From Misgurnus anguillicaudatus (taxonomy: Eukaryota; Chordata; Actinopteri; Cypriniformes; Cobitidae), in contig NW_027395276.1 of assembly GCF_027580225.2 (NCBI RefSeq), positions 2,091,001 to 2,155,000 of the forward strand: a DNA stretch of 64,000 nt, written 5' to 3'. Below the pieces are notes generated by a model that was not told the DNA's origin, searched no databases, and was given only the letters and a program-made list of their open reading frames with translations. This document shows, in pieces, positions 22,193-33,988 of the stretch. The position numbers were made by a program, and so were the translations under genes. Every line of letters begins with the position of its first letter. Position 1 is the first letter of the stretch.

Positions 22193-22957
22193 ATTCTCAC
22201 TTCCCAAGGCGTCAAAATCTGAAGCATGTTCAAACGCCTTCAGCGTCAGTATGAAGACGCGAAGGGTGCCCCTATGCGTCACTATATCGACGAAATGGGA
22301 ACTCCGTTGCTTTCATGCTAATCCCTCAGCATCGGATATAGACGAAAGGGAATCCCGGAAGGTGATGCCGTCACGTTATGCGACGATCGGCAGGATCATG
22401 CCGCTTCTGGACGGTAACTACTCAATTTTTGTTCCAAATTTTTTACCATTGTCGCTTGGGGTTGGGGTTAGAACGACTTTCTGTTACATAAAATAACATC
22501 CTAACCCAAACCCAACTCTAACCCTAACCCCAAGCAACAATGGTTTAAAAATCAGAAGACAAAAAGTATAAACCAATACAGACATCCTAACCCAAACCCG
22601 AACTCTAACCCCAAGCAACAGTGGCTTAAAAATCAGAAGACAAAAAGTATAAACAAACTGACATCCAAACCCCAAGTCTAACCCCAAGCGACAATGGTTT
22701 AAAAATTGGAAAAATAATTGAGTAGTTACCGTCCAGAAGCGGCATGATCCTGCCGATCATCGCATAACGTGACGGCATCACCTTCCGGGATTCCCTTTCA
22801 TCTATATCCAACGCTGAGGGATTAGCATGAAAGCAACGGAGTTCCCATTTTGTCGATATAGTGAAGCATAGGGGCACCCTTCGCGTCTTCATACTGACGC
22901 TGAAGGCGTTTGAACATGCTTCAGATTTTGACGCCTTGGGAAGTGAGAATGTGTTGC
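22193..22957. mobile_element. Long hairpin element J2 with 250-bp arms and telomere-like core
   Basis: The left arm starts ATTCTCACTTCCCAAGGCGT and the right arm ends with its complement ACGCCTTGGGAAGTGAGAAT. The arms stay nearly identical inward (GAAGACGCGAAGGGTGCCCC against GGGGCACCCTTCGCGTCTTC) to about 22440 and 22700. The core is about 240 bp containing TTGGGGTTGGGGTTAG and three tandem units of roughly 88 bp beginning ACATCCTAACCCAAACCC. Near-identical open frames on opposite strands (22251-22496 and 22626-22892) are just the two arms. Confidence 0.9.
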
Positions 22958-23343
22958 TTTAACACACACAAAGTCAAAAACAATACTATAGGAAATATAT
23001 GTTCAACTTTTATCTGTCTTTTATTGTTTGATTGACATTAAGACAGAGATATTTTTAAAACTGTAATTCTGTAGATGTGTATCAGGGTCGAGTGCTTGCG
23101 CATCTGTCCATGCTTCGGATCTGTCAGTCAGCGCGAGGACGATTGTTTTCATGTCTTATGGCTCTTTTAACTCTTTAAACATCAGGCAAATCCTGCACTT
23201 TATTTTCTAATTTCTGCATGTTTTAAAACTAAAACCAAAATGTCACGCACATATGTATGGACACACATCTTTGATTAGGTTAAGCATTTGGGACGGTACA
23301 GCTCTCAGAAAATTTACAAATAAAGATCACATTACATGTTTAA

Positions 23344-23722
23344 AGGTGCAGTGTGTCAATTTTAGCGGCATCTAGTGGTGGGGATGCGAATTGCAACCAA
23401 CGGCTTAGTCCACTGCTCACCCCTTGCTTTTGAAACACATAGAGAAGCTACGATAGCTGCCACCGGACAAACATGTCATCGTCAGAGACAGCTTAGTTAA
23501 AAAGTTTGTCCGTTAAGGGCTTCTGTAGAAAAATGGCATCACAAAATGGCGACTTCCATGTAAGGGGACCCTCTTTGTACGTAGATAAAAATGTCTCGTT
23601 CTAAGGTAATAAACACGTAACGGTTCATTATGAAAGGTCTTTGTACACCCCTGATAATATAGTTTTGTATATTGTTTTGCATTTCTGTCAAGAGATCCTT
23701 CTAAAAATTACACACTGCACCT
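23344..23722. mobile_element. TTAA-flanked MITE family T1, copy 2
   Basis: The ends are AGGTGCAGTGTGTCAATTTT and AAAAATTACACACTGCACCT, with TTAA at 23340-23343 and 23723-23726. It is in the opposite orientation to the copy at 5436. Confidence 0.88.
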
Positions 23723-24706
23723 TTAATGAGTATTTCGAGCATTTGGGTCGCTAGACGAGAGTTTAATGCACTTATTTTTATAATAACCAAAATCGACATT
23801 TATACTTTCTTGTGACGCTCAAAATTAGACAGTGCGCTTTCTAACTCATTTTGCCAGCAAGGATCACACTTAAACTCCTTAGCTGTCCTTTTTTAAAGGG
23901 TGCTGCCCCGGTGCCAGCTGAGATACATATTGTGACAATTTTTTTTTTTGCCTGTGCATTTCCATGTTTTGAGACACAGACGTTTCCAAATATACTTGAC
24001 GATTCTATTAAAAAAGGCCACGAAAAGACATTGCGGTGATGCATCTGAGCTTGACATTTCTATTGGGCTGTTTAGACAGAATTCAGGAAACCTTTAATTT
24101 AGATGCAGCCTACAATCGTGCCATAGTGAAACATGAAGCTTTGAAATTGTTTCAGTGACTATGCTGTTTGCCAGAAGAGCCTTCTAGAGCATTTCTATTA
24201 GACAAATCAGACCACATGACGACGTAACACAGCACACGGAGAAATCGAGTCTTGGTACACGCCTGTAACCTTGAGACACGTTTGATACAGTAGTTCTCCT
24301 CTATTCATGCTTTATTCAGGTATTTCATGTAGTAGGTTCACTTAAATGAACTTTGTATTTGCTCATAGTTACACTGTATTGTGCATGCCTATGTATACGT
24401 AGTACTTATGTAGAGCCGGGGCCACAGGTTTGGCCTGAATGACCAAGGAAAATGGCAGTAGTCTTGGACAGAAACGTTCGGTGGTGGAAGCGTATGTAAA
24501 CAAACGAGCGGACCATCAGCAGCACATGCGATGCATTTAAAGTCAACATGCAATCTTTATCGAGCCTCTTACGTTTTTAAATATAGTTTCCGCTACCTGA
24601 TTCACTGATGCACGTTATTCCAAAGAAAAACATTGTTGTAATCTTTCATAAGCATGTAAATGCCCCTCATTTGAAACAGACAAAATATGTTTTTCATCAC
24701 TGATGT

Positions 24707-25314
24707 CCCAGCTAACAGAGAATTGTTCTAAAAACATTTCTTGAACGTTTCCAATGTTCCCAAAAACGATATGCCAACATAAATGAGATAACATTGGAGA
24801 AATGTTAGATTCTGTCATTTTCAAATGTCATGTTTTAATGTTCTCACAATGTTTAAAACAACTATTTTCTATGTGCTTTATTATACACACAAAGTTAATG
24901 CAACCAGGGAAAAACTAGCAACAAAATGTCAAGGTTCAAGAGTCCTAAAACAAACACTGATCACCATAATTGTGACTTTTAATAAAAACAAAACACAAAA
25001 AAACTAAGCCAATAAGTCATTTGTGTTTTCTACAGCAATATGTTAACCAAACACTTAGAAATTATGTTTAATATGTTTTTAAAAAATAAAATGCAATGTT
25101 TTTCTATCATTTACATAATAAACAAAATAATAAATATAGTTTTAAACATTGTGTAATGTTTGAAAATGATAGAATGTAACATTTTTCTAACATTCAGACA
25201 AACAAGAAACTTTCTTTAAACATAAAAACTGGACACTTTTATGTTGGCATAACATTTTTGGAAACGTTGGAAACGTTCAAGGAACGTTCTTAGAACTTTT
25301 CCCTGTTAGCTGGA
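24707..25314. mobile_element. Hairpin element with CCAGCTAACAGAGAA ends
   Basis: The left terminus CCAGCTAACAGAGAATTGTT continues to TTGAACGTTTCC. The right terminus is GGAAACGTTCAAGGAACGTT to CCCTGTTAGCTGG. Further inside, ATGCCAACATAAATGAGATA pairs with TTTTATGTTGGCATAAC. The arms are roughly 110 bp with an AT-rich centre. The target duplication is unclear. Confidence 0.8.
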
Positions 25315-26052
25315 GTTTCACTGTAAAATACATCAGACTGCCGAAGAGGTCGAGTTTCATGTTGACTTTACGTCCTGCTTAGTTGTTTTGATCTACTGAA
25401 CCTGTTAAACTTTTTCGGACCAAACGGTAGCCTGCAGACCAATGAACCGAACAAATAGTGCCATGTGCCGGGACAGCACAGGGATTTTAAGGAAATTCAC
25501 TCTCTGTACTCTTCTACAACAAACATTTGACGAGGAAATGGGAAACATGACTGCTTGTCCAAGTATTTATATCAGCAGATGCTTGTCCTGCCTAAAGTTG
25601 ATGGGACTGGACAGAACATTTCTCCCCCACACACTTAATATTTATGAGACAAAGTGGATTTTGAAATCTTTACAGTTCAAATAAAGTACATCATGTAATA
25701 TTAAGGAAGAGCAGAGCTAAGTTTGCTGGACAGATCGTCTGTATTAATGTGATGATGTGCCAACATAAAACTGAAACTGCTTGTAAAAATGTTTTTTCCT
25801 TATAATGAGATTCTTGTGAAACATCAAATTTGACTTTGATGTTTAAAGACGTTTTGCATAGTGGAAATTAACCTTATGTAGAGAACCATGACAAGCATTC
25901 AGCTTTCTCCCAAATTCTCATTATTGTAATAGAAATTAATAAGAAAATTTAACCAGTAATGTAGACATAAAAGTCTATACAGTTTTACATTTCTCTTTCT
26001 CTCTTAAACTGTAAACTTAAAATCAATGCATTAATACATTAATGCAAATATA

Positions 26053-26702
26053 CAGCCGTTGAAAAAAATAAGAGACCACAAAGATTATTTTATAGTTTTT
26101 CTAGATTTGCTATTTATATTTATGTGTTTAAGTAAAATTATCATTTTTGTTTTATTCTGTCAACTAACGACAACATTTGTGCCATCCATCCTAAAAAAAA
26201 ATGTTTTTATTTGCCATGAAATGGGGAAAATGGTCAAAATAACAAAAAAGATGCAGTGTTTTCAGATCTTGAATACTGCAAAAAAGTAATCTTTTTTTCA
26301 CAAATTCGTTTGTTTTATGAAGTTTATTTACTTGAGCTAGTATTTATCCCAGTTAAAGAGGGGGGAGTACTCTGGTTTCGGGCTAAAATGTTAAGCTTGG
26401 AGCCCTCCCCTCAGACAGCACGCCAAATATGCTTTATCTCATTTCCTATTGATTACATGTTAATGGGAACTCGTGAAACGTGTATTTTAGGAACAATTCA
26501 AAAATACATTTTGGTTGGAATAACCCTGATTTTTATTACATCTTTCATGGGTTTCAAGTCTTTGCTGTTGGTTGACTTTATATCACTCCTAAGATGTGCT
26601 TTTGTTGAAATTTAACAGACACTGGACTGAAATGGTCACAATACACGTAGAAATGATGATTAAAGGCAAAACTGTAGTGGTCTAGATTTTTTTCTGTGGC
26701 TG
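26053..26702. mobile_element. Tc1-like element remnant with CAGCCGTTGAAAAAAAT ends
   Basis: The ends are CAGCCGTTGAAAAAAATAAG (then AGACCAC) and GTGGTCTAGATTTTTTTCTG (then TGGCTG), with TA at 26051-26052 and 26703-26704. These termini (GAGACCAC inward) resemble fish Tc1/mariner elements. At 650 bp it lacks a transposase; the 119-codon frame at 26256-26615 matches nothing I recognise. Confidence 0.8.
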
Positions 26703-27428
26703 TATATTATACTCTTAAATATAAAAGTGATGTCATAATACAACCTTCTTAGGTACCTATGGTGTCATCCTTAAACCTTTAAATATGTTCCTGTGCTGTC
26801 ATAGAAGAACCTTTACAAGATCATATGATGTCATAGAATAACCATCTATAGATACTGGTGCTTTAAAAGCACAGGAAGTCTCAGCTTTCTTTTTAATGCA
26901 TGATACGCAGAACTGATTCACTGAGCTGAAGAATCTATAATGTAACATTTTTTATTGATATTACTCACTCAAGAACAAAAATAATAAAAATAATTTTTTT
27001 GTAATAAAATAGTCTATAAACCTTAAAAAATATATATTTTAGGAGTGTAATTTTAATCTGAAAATTAATCTCTAATGTGAGACTTACTCATCATGGTTTC
27101 CACAGAGCTGTATTTCGAAATGTTTTAACTCTCCAAAAGTGGTAAAAATCACAAATACATAGATTTTTACTGTACAATTCACCATTAATGCAGTAAGAAA
27201 AATAAAAGCCAGTTCAAAGTCCAGCAAGGCACATACTAGGTCAACAAATATTCCCGTTATCAATCTTTAGATGTCTTTCTTTTGCACCTTATATTTAGTT
27301 TTCACCTGTACATAAAATGATTATATTCCCATTGTGATGCATTTTCAGATGCCACATTTAGTCATGACCAAACTTGTTATCTGACTTTTAAACTGTTTAA
27401 ATTGATTACTGCCATGGAGAGTGACTAG

Positions 27429-27597
27429 AAATGCACCGATATATATCGACCTATAACCGGTATTGACAGATTATTTTTTTTATTGAATTGCAGTTTGTAC
27501 GCGCTGAACAAACAAGAAATAAAAAGCAAAACTATTGTTATTAATGGTCATTCAAAGTAATCAAATAGTAGTATCGGCATAAATCGGTGCATTTCTA
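27429..27597. mobile_element. Short hAT-like MITE with AGAAATGCACCGAT ends
   Basis: AGAAATGCACCGATATATAT at the left is mirrored by GGCATAAATCGGTGCATTTCT at the right. The core TGCACCGAT terminus is shared with the larger hAT-like elements at 54464 and 62356. Confidence 0.75.
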
Positions 27598-27598
27598 C

Positions 27599-27905
27599 CT
27601 GTGCGTTCACACCAGCTGCGGTAGCAGCGGCAAAAACGTACTATTCGTGCTTGATCATTGAGTTTACGCACTTCATTTGCGTGTAAAAGGAGCGCATGAA
27701 ATTCTAGTAATTCGAGACATTCACGCGAAAATTCACGACATAGGAGGGGCTTCTTCTCGCTCCCTGTAATCACGTGATTACTAGAGCAAGCTCCTCGGCA
27801 ACACTCAATTGGCCCGGAACGCACCATCCGCGACGCACCCTTTGCGTGTACCGCGCCGCAGGATGCCTATTCGCATTTTTGCGTTGACTTAACATGTAAA
27901 TCGCT
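27599..27905. mobile_element. Truncated Harbinger-like TGCTGCGTTTAC-family copy
   Basis: GTTCACACCAGCTGCGGTAG followed by GCGGCAAAAACG, and GTGATTACTAGAGCAAGCTC further in, match 7878-8258 (CCAGCCGCGGTAGGGGCGGC). The right end near 27900 (TTAACATGTAAATCGCTTGC) lacks the full terminus. Confidence 0.55.
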
Positions 27906-29164
27906 TGCCGCGTCTTCATCAGAATTTTCGGAATAGCATACTACTGGACCATGCTGCTTTTACTAATTATGTATGATACTGTCACAGTATGCACATTTTC
28001 TGTATGCACGAATGACCTTCACGTACTGCCAACGATATAGCGAATAACAGTATCAGACATCGCTCACATTCAACAGATTGCGACTGAATATGCAACGTTA
28101 TGAGGTCATGTGACATCAGACTAGCATACTGCTGTTTCCAACGTTTGTTGCTACATACTACATATTGTTCACGCACTGTTTTCATGAAGTTAGGGGGTAA
28201 ACGGTGCGCTAGCATTTCATACAGAACGTGTCCCATAACAACAGAGAACATTCCTAGCCGCGCGGCAGCTGTACCAGGCACATGTGATTTTTTTTTAAAC
28301 CTAACATACATGCTGTACTAACACGAAGGTTCACGTTCTATTTCAATTTTTATTCTATTTATTGCCAAATAAAAAAGAGAAAAATAGTTCCTATTTCATA
28401 GCTTGCCCTGCCTATAGTTAATAATTCACTCTTTGTGCATGCTAACTGCTAGTACGTAGAGACACTTTTTAGTAGAAAGGCATAGAAAACATAAAAATGC
28501 ATTATTTTCAACCGATACCTCCAAAGGTAAAGGTGGAAGTTGCAAGGATACCAAGGCACTAGCGGAGGTTTCGGTTATAGTTCGAGTCGTGCCATGTTGC
28601 AGTAAAGATATCATGAAAACATACACAGCTGGACATGCTCTTCAGATTTTGGGCTATTTCGGGAGTATGTTTTACAAACTGTGTTTTTTATTCATATAAT
28701 GTTACTACCTGAACTAAGCCATGTTATCTTCTTCTTTCATACTCCTTCATACTGCCACAGTACTCTGCTAGAGCAAAGCTGCATACAGTATCAAAACACA
28801 CAAACCTCAAGCTTTCTATTTCAAGCCTCACTCCATGTTTGCTTTGGTTTTCTCATTTTTGATGTCATTATTTGTCGCAACACTCAGAATGTTTTGTACA
28901 GAAGAAATGCGTCGACGTGGGGATTTAGGATGTTATAGATTATTATAACAGTATGATATTTCTGCGAATGGTTCGACTCTTTATATATGTCAAAGTAGTG
29001 GATGCAATGGAATGCACTTGAAAATGAATTATATAAAATGTGTCTTCTGTATTTGATGGGATTGTTGATAGCACAGAAACCTTCTTTTCAGGTACAATGG
29101 GTTGGTTAGAGTCACACAAAAGCTCCCGGTTATTTTCTGTCTAGTTGTGCCGATTTAGGATCAT

Positions 29165-29285
29165 GGTACCATTTTTAAAAAGGCCCTAAAATGTACCTTT
29201 GGAACAAATTTGTATCTTTTAAGTACCAGTATGTACATCTAAGGTACTAATGTGTACCTTTCAGGTACCAACAGAAAACTCGGTG
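29165..29285 (+). repeat. GTACC-rich transposon fragment, copy 2
   Basis: GGTACCATTTTTAAAAAGGC and CCTAAAATGTACCTTTGG, with several TGTACCT motifs, match the fragment at 21835. Confidence 0.55.
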
Positions 29286-29756
29286 TGAAAGGACAGAAAT
29301 CAACATGGATGGAGCTCTGGGTTGGGTTTGCTATGAACGATTGTGTTATAACGTAGGGTTTCTTAGCACAAAACAGATGTAAACTAAATAATGAATCTAT
29401 GTTTAAATCTTATGGAGGGAAGTGTACGAACTCTATATGGTACCCATAACATCTGTACGATGAGTCGAAGTCCTTCGATAAAGAAAACCTTCCTTTATCT
29501 TTTAATTTTGAAGAAAAACAGACCTTATTATCTTTCCTCCTGAACTTGCTGCTTTGACAATTAAATATGTAAAAGGTTTGAATTGTTGTGTTTTATTTAT
29601 TGTTTCGGCCATTAATTTATTTTCGTAATTTGATCGTTTGCATTTGTTTATTTATATATTTATGTATGAACTTTTAAGTTGATCATTACTGACATAATAT
29701 GTATAAATGATGCTTATTGGGGCTTTTTTCTGTCTTTATTCTTTTTTCAATTTTAC

Positions 29757-29762
29757 AATAAA
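29757..29762 (+). promoter_or_regulatory. celf5: Candidate celf5 poly(A) signal (AATAAA)
   Basis: AATAAA follows a T-rich segment (TTCTTTTTTCAATTTTAC) and ends the last long unique stretch downstream of celf5. It is the best sequence candidate for the distal 3' end; AATAAA at 25680 is an alternative. Confidence 0.4.
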
Positions 29763-29780
29763 AATCATAAATGCTCACTA

Positions 29781-31781
29781 GCCTCCTTGATGCACAAACA
29801 TCGTTTACTGCCGGGGGAATAAATTGTGAAATCTCTATAACAGTTTTGTTGTTACAAGCCACTGGCTTTGCAAAAGTGCTGATATTTAATACAAACAAAT
29901 ATTAAAATGTATAAAGGTTTAAATAAGGACTTTTGTTTTTTGGATGCTATATCGCTTGAGGTACAGTATACAATATTAAAAATCTTTTAAAGAACAGGTA
30001 AAGTCATTTTCGTCAGTTGTTTCAAAACACATTATAAATGTGTATACACGTATTGCTGAAAAACATTACAAAGTCTGTGAATTTAGTACTGAATTGTGCA
30101 GTTACACGGTTGAACGATTTTTCCACATTTCTGAGTTCTGGATTATTTAGGCGGGGTTAAAGGGTGATGCGAGGAACATAACCCCGCCACTAATCTTTAA
30201 CGCTAATCATTTACTTTCTATGGGTGATGTCATGCGTTGCCGAACTGAATTGAGTATCCGTCTGCATCGCGTCACTGCCGTTGCTCAAAGCAGAAGTTAA
30301 AAATTTCTCTACTTTTCAAGTGCCAACGCATGCGTCAGCCAATCAAATCCCCTTATGCAAATAACCTAGTGCAGAGCCGGCCAATTACGTTTATGCAAGA
30401 CCATGTGGCCACTGTGATTGGCTGTTGGCCACGCTTCAGACACGCCTTCCGTCAAGCGTTAACACTTACGGTACGTTCATATGGGGTGAAAGCATTAACG
30501 CTTCTCATTTACTTTTAATGGGTGACGTCATGCGTTGCAAAACTGAATTGTGGATCCGTCAATGTCGGGTCACTAGCGTTGCTCGCGGCAGAAGTTGAAA
30601 ATTTCTTAACTTTTCAAGTGCCACCATGTGCGTCAGCCAATTAGATCGCCTTAAGCAAATAACCTGGCCAATTACGTTTATGCAGACCCAAGCATGTGTT
30701 GTGGCCACTGTGATTGGCTGTTTGCCACGCTTCAGACAAGCCTTCCGTCAAGCGTTAACGCTTCGCCCCGCGTGTACCATTACACAATCGCAAGCATTGT
30801 AGCGGTATTTGAAATCTGAAACATGGCAGCTTTCCGCTTTTTCCCGCAAGTGGGCGTGGTTTCAACACAATTGAAGGCAGAGAATCCTGCCTGTTTTTCC
30901 AAGATTTTGATAACATGTTTTATTTACTTGGAGGGTTTTTTGTCATTCACATTTGTCTGGGTGGTTAATAACACATTTTTCTGTGGTGTGACAAACTAAG
31001 AACACTTTTAATATAGACAGTTTATAAATAAGAAAAAAGTAGCTAGTGTATATTACTGTAAAAAAAGTACTGTAGTAATATGTGACCCTCCCTGTGAAAA
31101 TCCAGCCAAAGTCATTTTTGCGATTTATGGTTTACTGTAATGTCATAATGTCATGATATTTTTTTGTGTGAGATAATGGTATAAATATTTTGGGGATGAT
31201 TAGAAAGAACATTTACATTGCTGTTTACTTATATGCCCCTAATTTAATTAACTATTATGCATTGTTGCAAAGCAGCTTTATTGTAAATACCAGCACTACT
31301 GTATCTCATGGCAATTCATACTGTACGTATAGGGCGCCTATATATTCATTCGTAAGACCAGATTCGTACATTTTTCTACGATTTGCCTTGACACCTTTGG
31401 GATGCCAGGGTTAGGTCTGGGGTTTGTTATTGTTTTTTATGATAATCGTATGTTTTTACATGAATTCATAAGAATTAACTTGTAAAACATGTAAGAATTC
31501 TCGCAAAATCAGGCTGGTAAATACTGTACATGTTACACTGTCAGAAAAAATGGTCCCTAGCTATTACTGGGGTATTACCCTTCAAAAAACGTACAGCTTT
31601 GCACCTAAAGAGTGCATATAAGTACCTCAAAAGTACATATTGGTGTCAAATGTATACATAAATTAGGACTTTTTTAAAGGATGCCCAGTGACAGGTACTG
31701 TAGGGGTCATTATTTGGCCGTTTTGTCTGAGAGTTTATTACAGACAGTAAAGACGAAGAAAAGACAATTAGTAAAAATACA
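29781..31781. other. Intergenic region downstream of celf5, first part
   Basis: It contains the tandem duplication at 30195-30780, a fragment TGTGACCCTCCCTGTGAAAA (31080) of another interspersed repeat, a fragment with TTCGTA/TACGAA motifs (31305-31530) and a GTACC-rich fragment (31545-31680). Segments 29781-30190 and 30785-31075 are unrecognised. No gene was found. Confidence 0.65.
30195..30780 (+). repeat. Tandem duplication, two ~290-bp units
   Basis: Unit 1 (about 30195-30490) and unit 2 (about 30491-30780) share GGGTGA(T/C)GTCATGCGTTGC, AACTTTTCAAGTGCCA-type sequence, GGCCAATTACGTTTATGCA and ACTGTGATTGGCTGTT, ending CTTCCGTCAAGCGTTAAC. Substitutions and small indels throughout show the duplication is old. 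The GC content and AAGCGTTAACGCTT motifs suggest an origin in a Harbinger-like palindromic element. Confidence 0.8.
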
Positions 31782-31876
31782 CACTGTAAAAAATTCATCA
31801 TTTTTGTCAAATCAACATATATTTAACTTGTTTTATAAGTATGTTAACTTATCACAGGTCAAAACTTAAAATAGTA

Positions 31877-32426
31877 CACTGCAAAAAATTATTTTCAAGA
31901 AAAAAAAATTATTTGTATTTTTGTCTTGTTTTCAGTAAAAATATCTAAAAATTCTTAAAGGTATAGCAGAGGATTTTCTCGAATTAGAGAAAAGAACCGC
32001 CTTCTCCACTTTTTTAAAAAAAATGCAATTGTCCAACACTCCTGATTGACAACTAGGAGGACCAATAGTCTTGATGATCCACCCGGAAAAAGAAAATCCC
32101 CGCAATACCTTTAAATTAAGATGCATCAAACAAGCAAAAAAATCTGCCAATGGGGTAAGCAAAGAATTTTATAACATTTTTCTTAAACACTAAATTCAAA
32201 AACATTCAAGAAAAATGTGCTTACCCCATTTGGCAGATTTTTTTTTTGCTTGTTTTGTTTGATGCACAAAATCACTTAAATTTTATATTTTTGGTCTAAA
32301 AGCTTATTTTCTGTTTTTTTGCTCATTAAGAAAAAGCATCTTAATTTAAGAATTTTTAGATATTTTTACTGAAAACAAGACACAAATGCTAAGAATTGTT
32401 TTTCTTGAAAATAATATTTTGCAGTG
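31877..32426. mobile_element. Hairpin MITE family A, copy 4 (middle layer)
   Basis: It begins CACTGCAAAAAATTATTTTC and ends AATAATATTTTGCAGTG. TA precedes it (31875-31876); TG follows where TA is expected. Its left arm is split after AAAAATTC by the TTAA-flanked insert and resumes ATTAAGATGC. Confidence 0.85.
31959..32110. mobile_element. TTAA-flanked MITE, 152 bp (inner layer)
   Basis: The ends are AGGTATAGCAGAGGATTTTC and GAAAATCCCCGCAATACCT, with TTAA at 31955-31958 and 32111-32114. The uninterrupted family A sequence reads TTCTTAAATTAAGATG, so exactly one TTAA was duplicated. Confidence 0.88.
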
Positions 32427-32489
32427 TGTATATTGAATTGACATGCAAAACCAAGTTGTTTTAAACTTCATGCTGCATTTTTTACAGTG

Positions 32490-33627
32490 CAGAATACATT
32501 TTCCTTATACGATGTACATTAGTGAATTTGACATAAAATATTAGGTTCATTCAATAAAGTATAAACCTGAGTTATGACATCTTTGCAGGACAGATATCAT
32601 AAGGCAGTTTTAATGAAATATATTTGCCAAGTAACGATAAAGTGACTGAATGACTGATGCATTACTTCCTCTTTATTAAGCATTAATTAATAAGAATCAA
32701 TTCCTTCTTATCTATTCAGGGTCATGCAGTCATCCCATAGCACAGATGATACATTAGGATTATCATCAAATATTTGGGTTAATGGGAGGCTTCCCTTCAT
32801 AGGGTGAAAGTATTCTGACCTTCAGCCGAGTTCGACGGCAGGGGCCAGTGAGATATGCAAAATACATCTGGAAAGAGATAAACGGACAGATTTACTGAGT
32901 TCGAGCATGAAGGAGAAACATCCAGGCTGCTGCATTTTTATAAATCACGTCTGTGTAATAAAAACATTGGCAGCTAAATAGATTTGACGGTCCAGCAGAC
33001 CAAGAAAGAAATATCACAAATGAGATCTGCTTAGAAGAATAGTGCATCAAAAAATTATCTTCTGTCACTATTGTTTTCTTACAAATGCGTATGATTTTCT
33101 ATCTTCTGTAAAACACAACAGGTGAGGTTTTTCCAGAATGTAAAACTTGTGTCATAAAACTTTGTATGATTTGTGTACTATATTTCAAGTGTTTAGAAGT
33201 TCAGACTGATATTAAAATTGTTTATTTGCCAAAAATCTAATCAGGAATGTGGCACTTCAAGACGCATTGCACCTGGTTTGATGTCAGTGATAAGATGCAT
33301 CAAACCTGGCATGACACGGTTGTAAAAACAGCTGCTCCAACACATCTCATGGCAGTCTGTATGTATTTTACAAGCTGGCTAATTTGTACAAATTCGTACA
33401 ACCACATTTTTATGTTTTTTTTTTGTGAGATTTGCTTTCGCCCCTGTGATGTTAGGTTTAATAGTGGGGTAACATTATTGGTTGTTTTCTAAGTTTTTGT
33501 AAAATTCACTTAGTACGAATTCATACCAGAAATGGGATCTTGGTGAAATAGGGTGACCTCATACCCTCAAATTACATCATTTTACAATATAGTAGTGGTT
33601 AAATGGATTACATTATGTTTTTTGAGT
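32490..33627. other. Intergenic unique stretch with possible conserved non-coding block
   Basis: From about 32640 to 33010 no repeat is recognisable. The block has homeodomain-like AT cores (AGCATTAATTAATAAGAATC) and mixed composition (CAGGGTCATGCAGTCATCCC; GCATGAAGGAGAAACATCCA). It could be a conserved regulatory element, but no comparison is possible here. 33360-33540 carries a TTCGTAC-type repeat fragment. No coding region was found. Confidence 0.35.
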
Positions 33628-33920
33628 CATGGATCTAATAATTTTCAGATCAGCAAAAAAGGGAAATAAGGAAAATAAAATAAGAACAAATCTAGAAATT
33701 ATAACCATATAAAATTAGAAAAGAACAAAGCTTAAAAAAAGTAAAGTATAACAGTAGTATTTAGGAACAGAAATAGAATGTTTCTGTCTACATCATTTTT
33801 TAAATTAAATATAATTCATTATTTTAAAGCTACAGAAGTGATTTTCTTTTTGTCTTTTGTTGTTTGATTAACATAATGACACAAACATGAGGGCACTGCC
33901 ACTTTAAGAACGAATAAGCA
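33628..33920 (+). repeat. Dispersed repeat F, copy 2 (diverged)
   Basis: GGATCTAATAATTTTCAGAT then CAGCAAAAAAGGGAAAT, and further on GAAGTGATTTTC and TTGTTTGATTAACATAATGA match 12735-13030 and 62515-62880. Confidence 0.65.
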
Positions 33921-33988
33921 AGGATCCATACAGTATACTGACACACATCTGACTTTTTTTAACTGTTTGCTTTTACTTTAAGACAGAA

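Larger units (their letters stand above)
21974..23868. mobile_element. Element with TGTGACCCATGCTGGCAAAA ends, interrupted twice
   Basis: The left end TGTGACCCATGCTGGCAAAA is answered by CATTTTGCCAGCAAGGATCA at 23847-23866. The hairpin at 22193-22957 and the T1 element at 23344-23722 sit inside it. Without them the element would be about 750 bp. Confidence 0.7.
20003..29780 (+). other. celf5: celf5 last exon: probable long 3'UTR
   Basis: The exon start is set by the strong acceptor ending at 20002. From there to about 20660 the sequence is unique. The interval to 29.78 kb holds several transposons but also long unique AT-rich stretches (23870-24700, 25316-26050, 28400-29160, 29290-29756). 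It ends in a T-rich segment with AATAAA at 29757. CELF genes often have long 3'UTRs, so transcription could cover all of it, but an earlier end is equally possible (AATAAA also at 25680). Small open frames inside are not conserved-looking. RNA evidence is needed to place the end. Confidence 0.45.
31782..32489. mobile_element. MITE family C, interrupted copy (outer layer of a three-level nest)
   Basis: The ends are CACTGTAAAAAATTCATCAT and GCTGCATTTTTTACAGTG. The body (TTAACTTATCACAGGTCAAA, then TTGAATTGACATGCAAAACC) matches 3186-3335. A family A MITE at 31877-32426 interrupts it and is itself interrupted at 31959-32110. Confidence 0.8.

Noticed and set aside
22251..22892. Two near-identical 81-88 codon frames on opposite strands
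   Set aside because: They are the two arms of the J2 hairpin read inward; the similarity is structural, not a duplicated gene.
26256..26615. 119-codon open frame, longest in the window
   Set aside because: It lies wholly inside the Tc1-like remnant at 26053-26702, is rich in Phe/Ile/Leu from AT-rich DNA, and matches no domain or transposase motif (no DDE, no HTH).
27982..28311. 109-codon minus-strand frame
   Set aside because: No similarity recognised, overlaps another frame on the plus strand, and lies in probable 3'UTR/repeat sequence.
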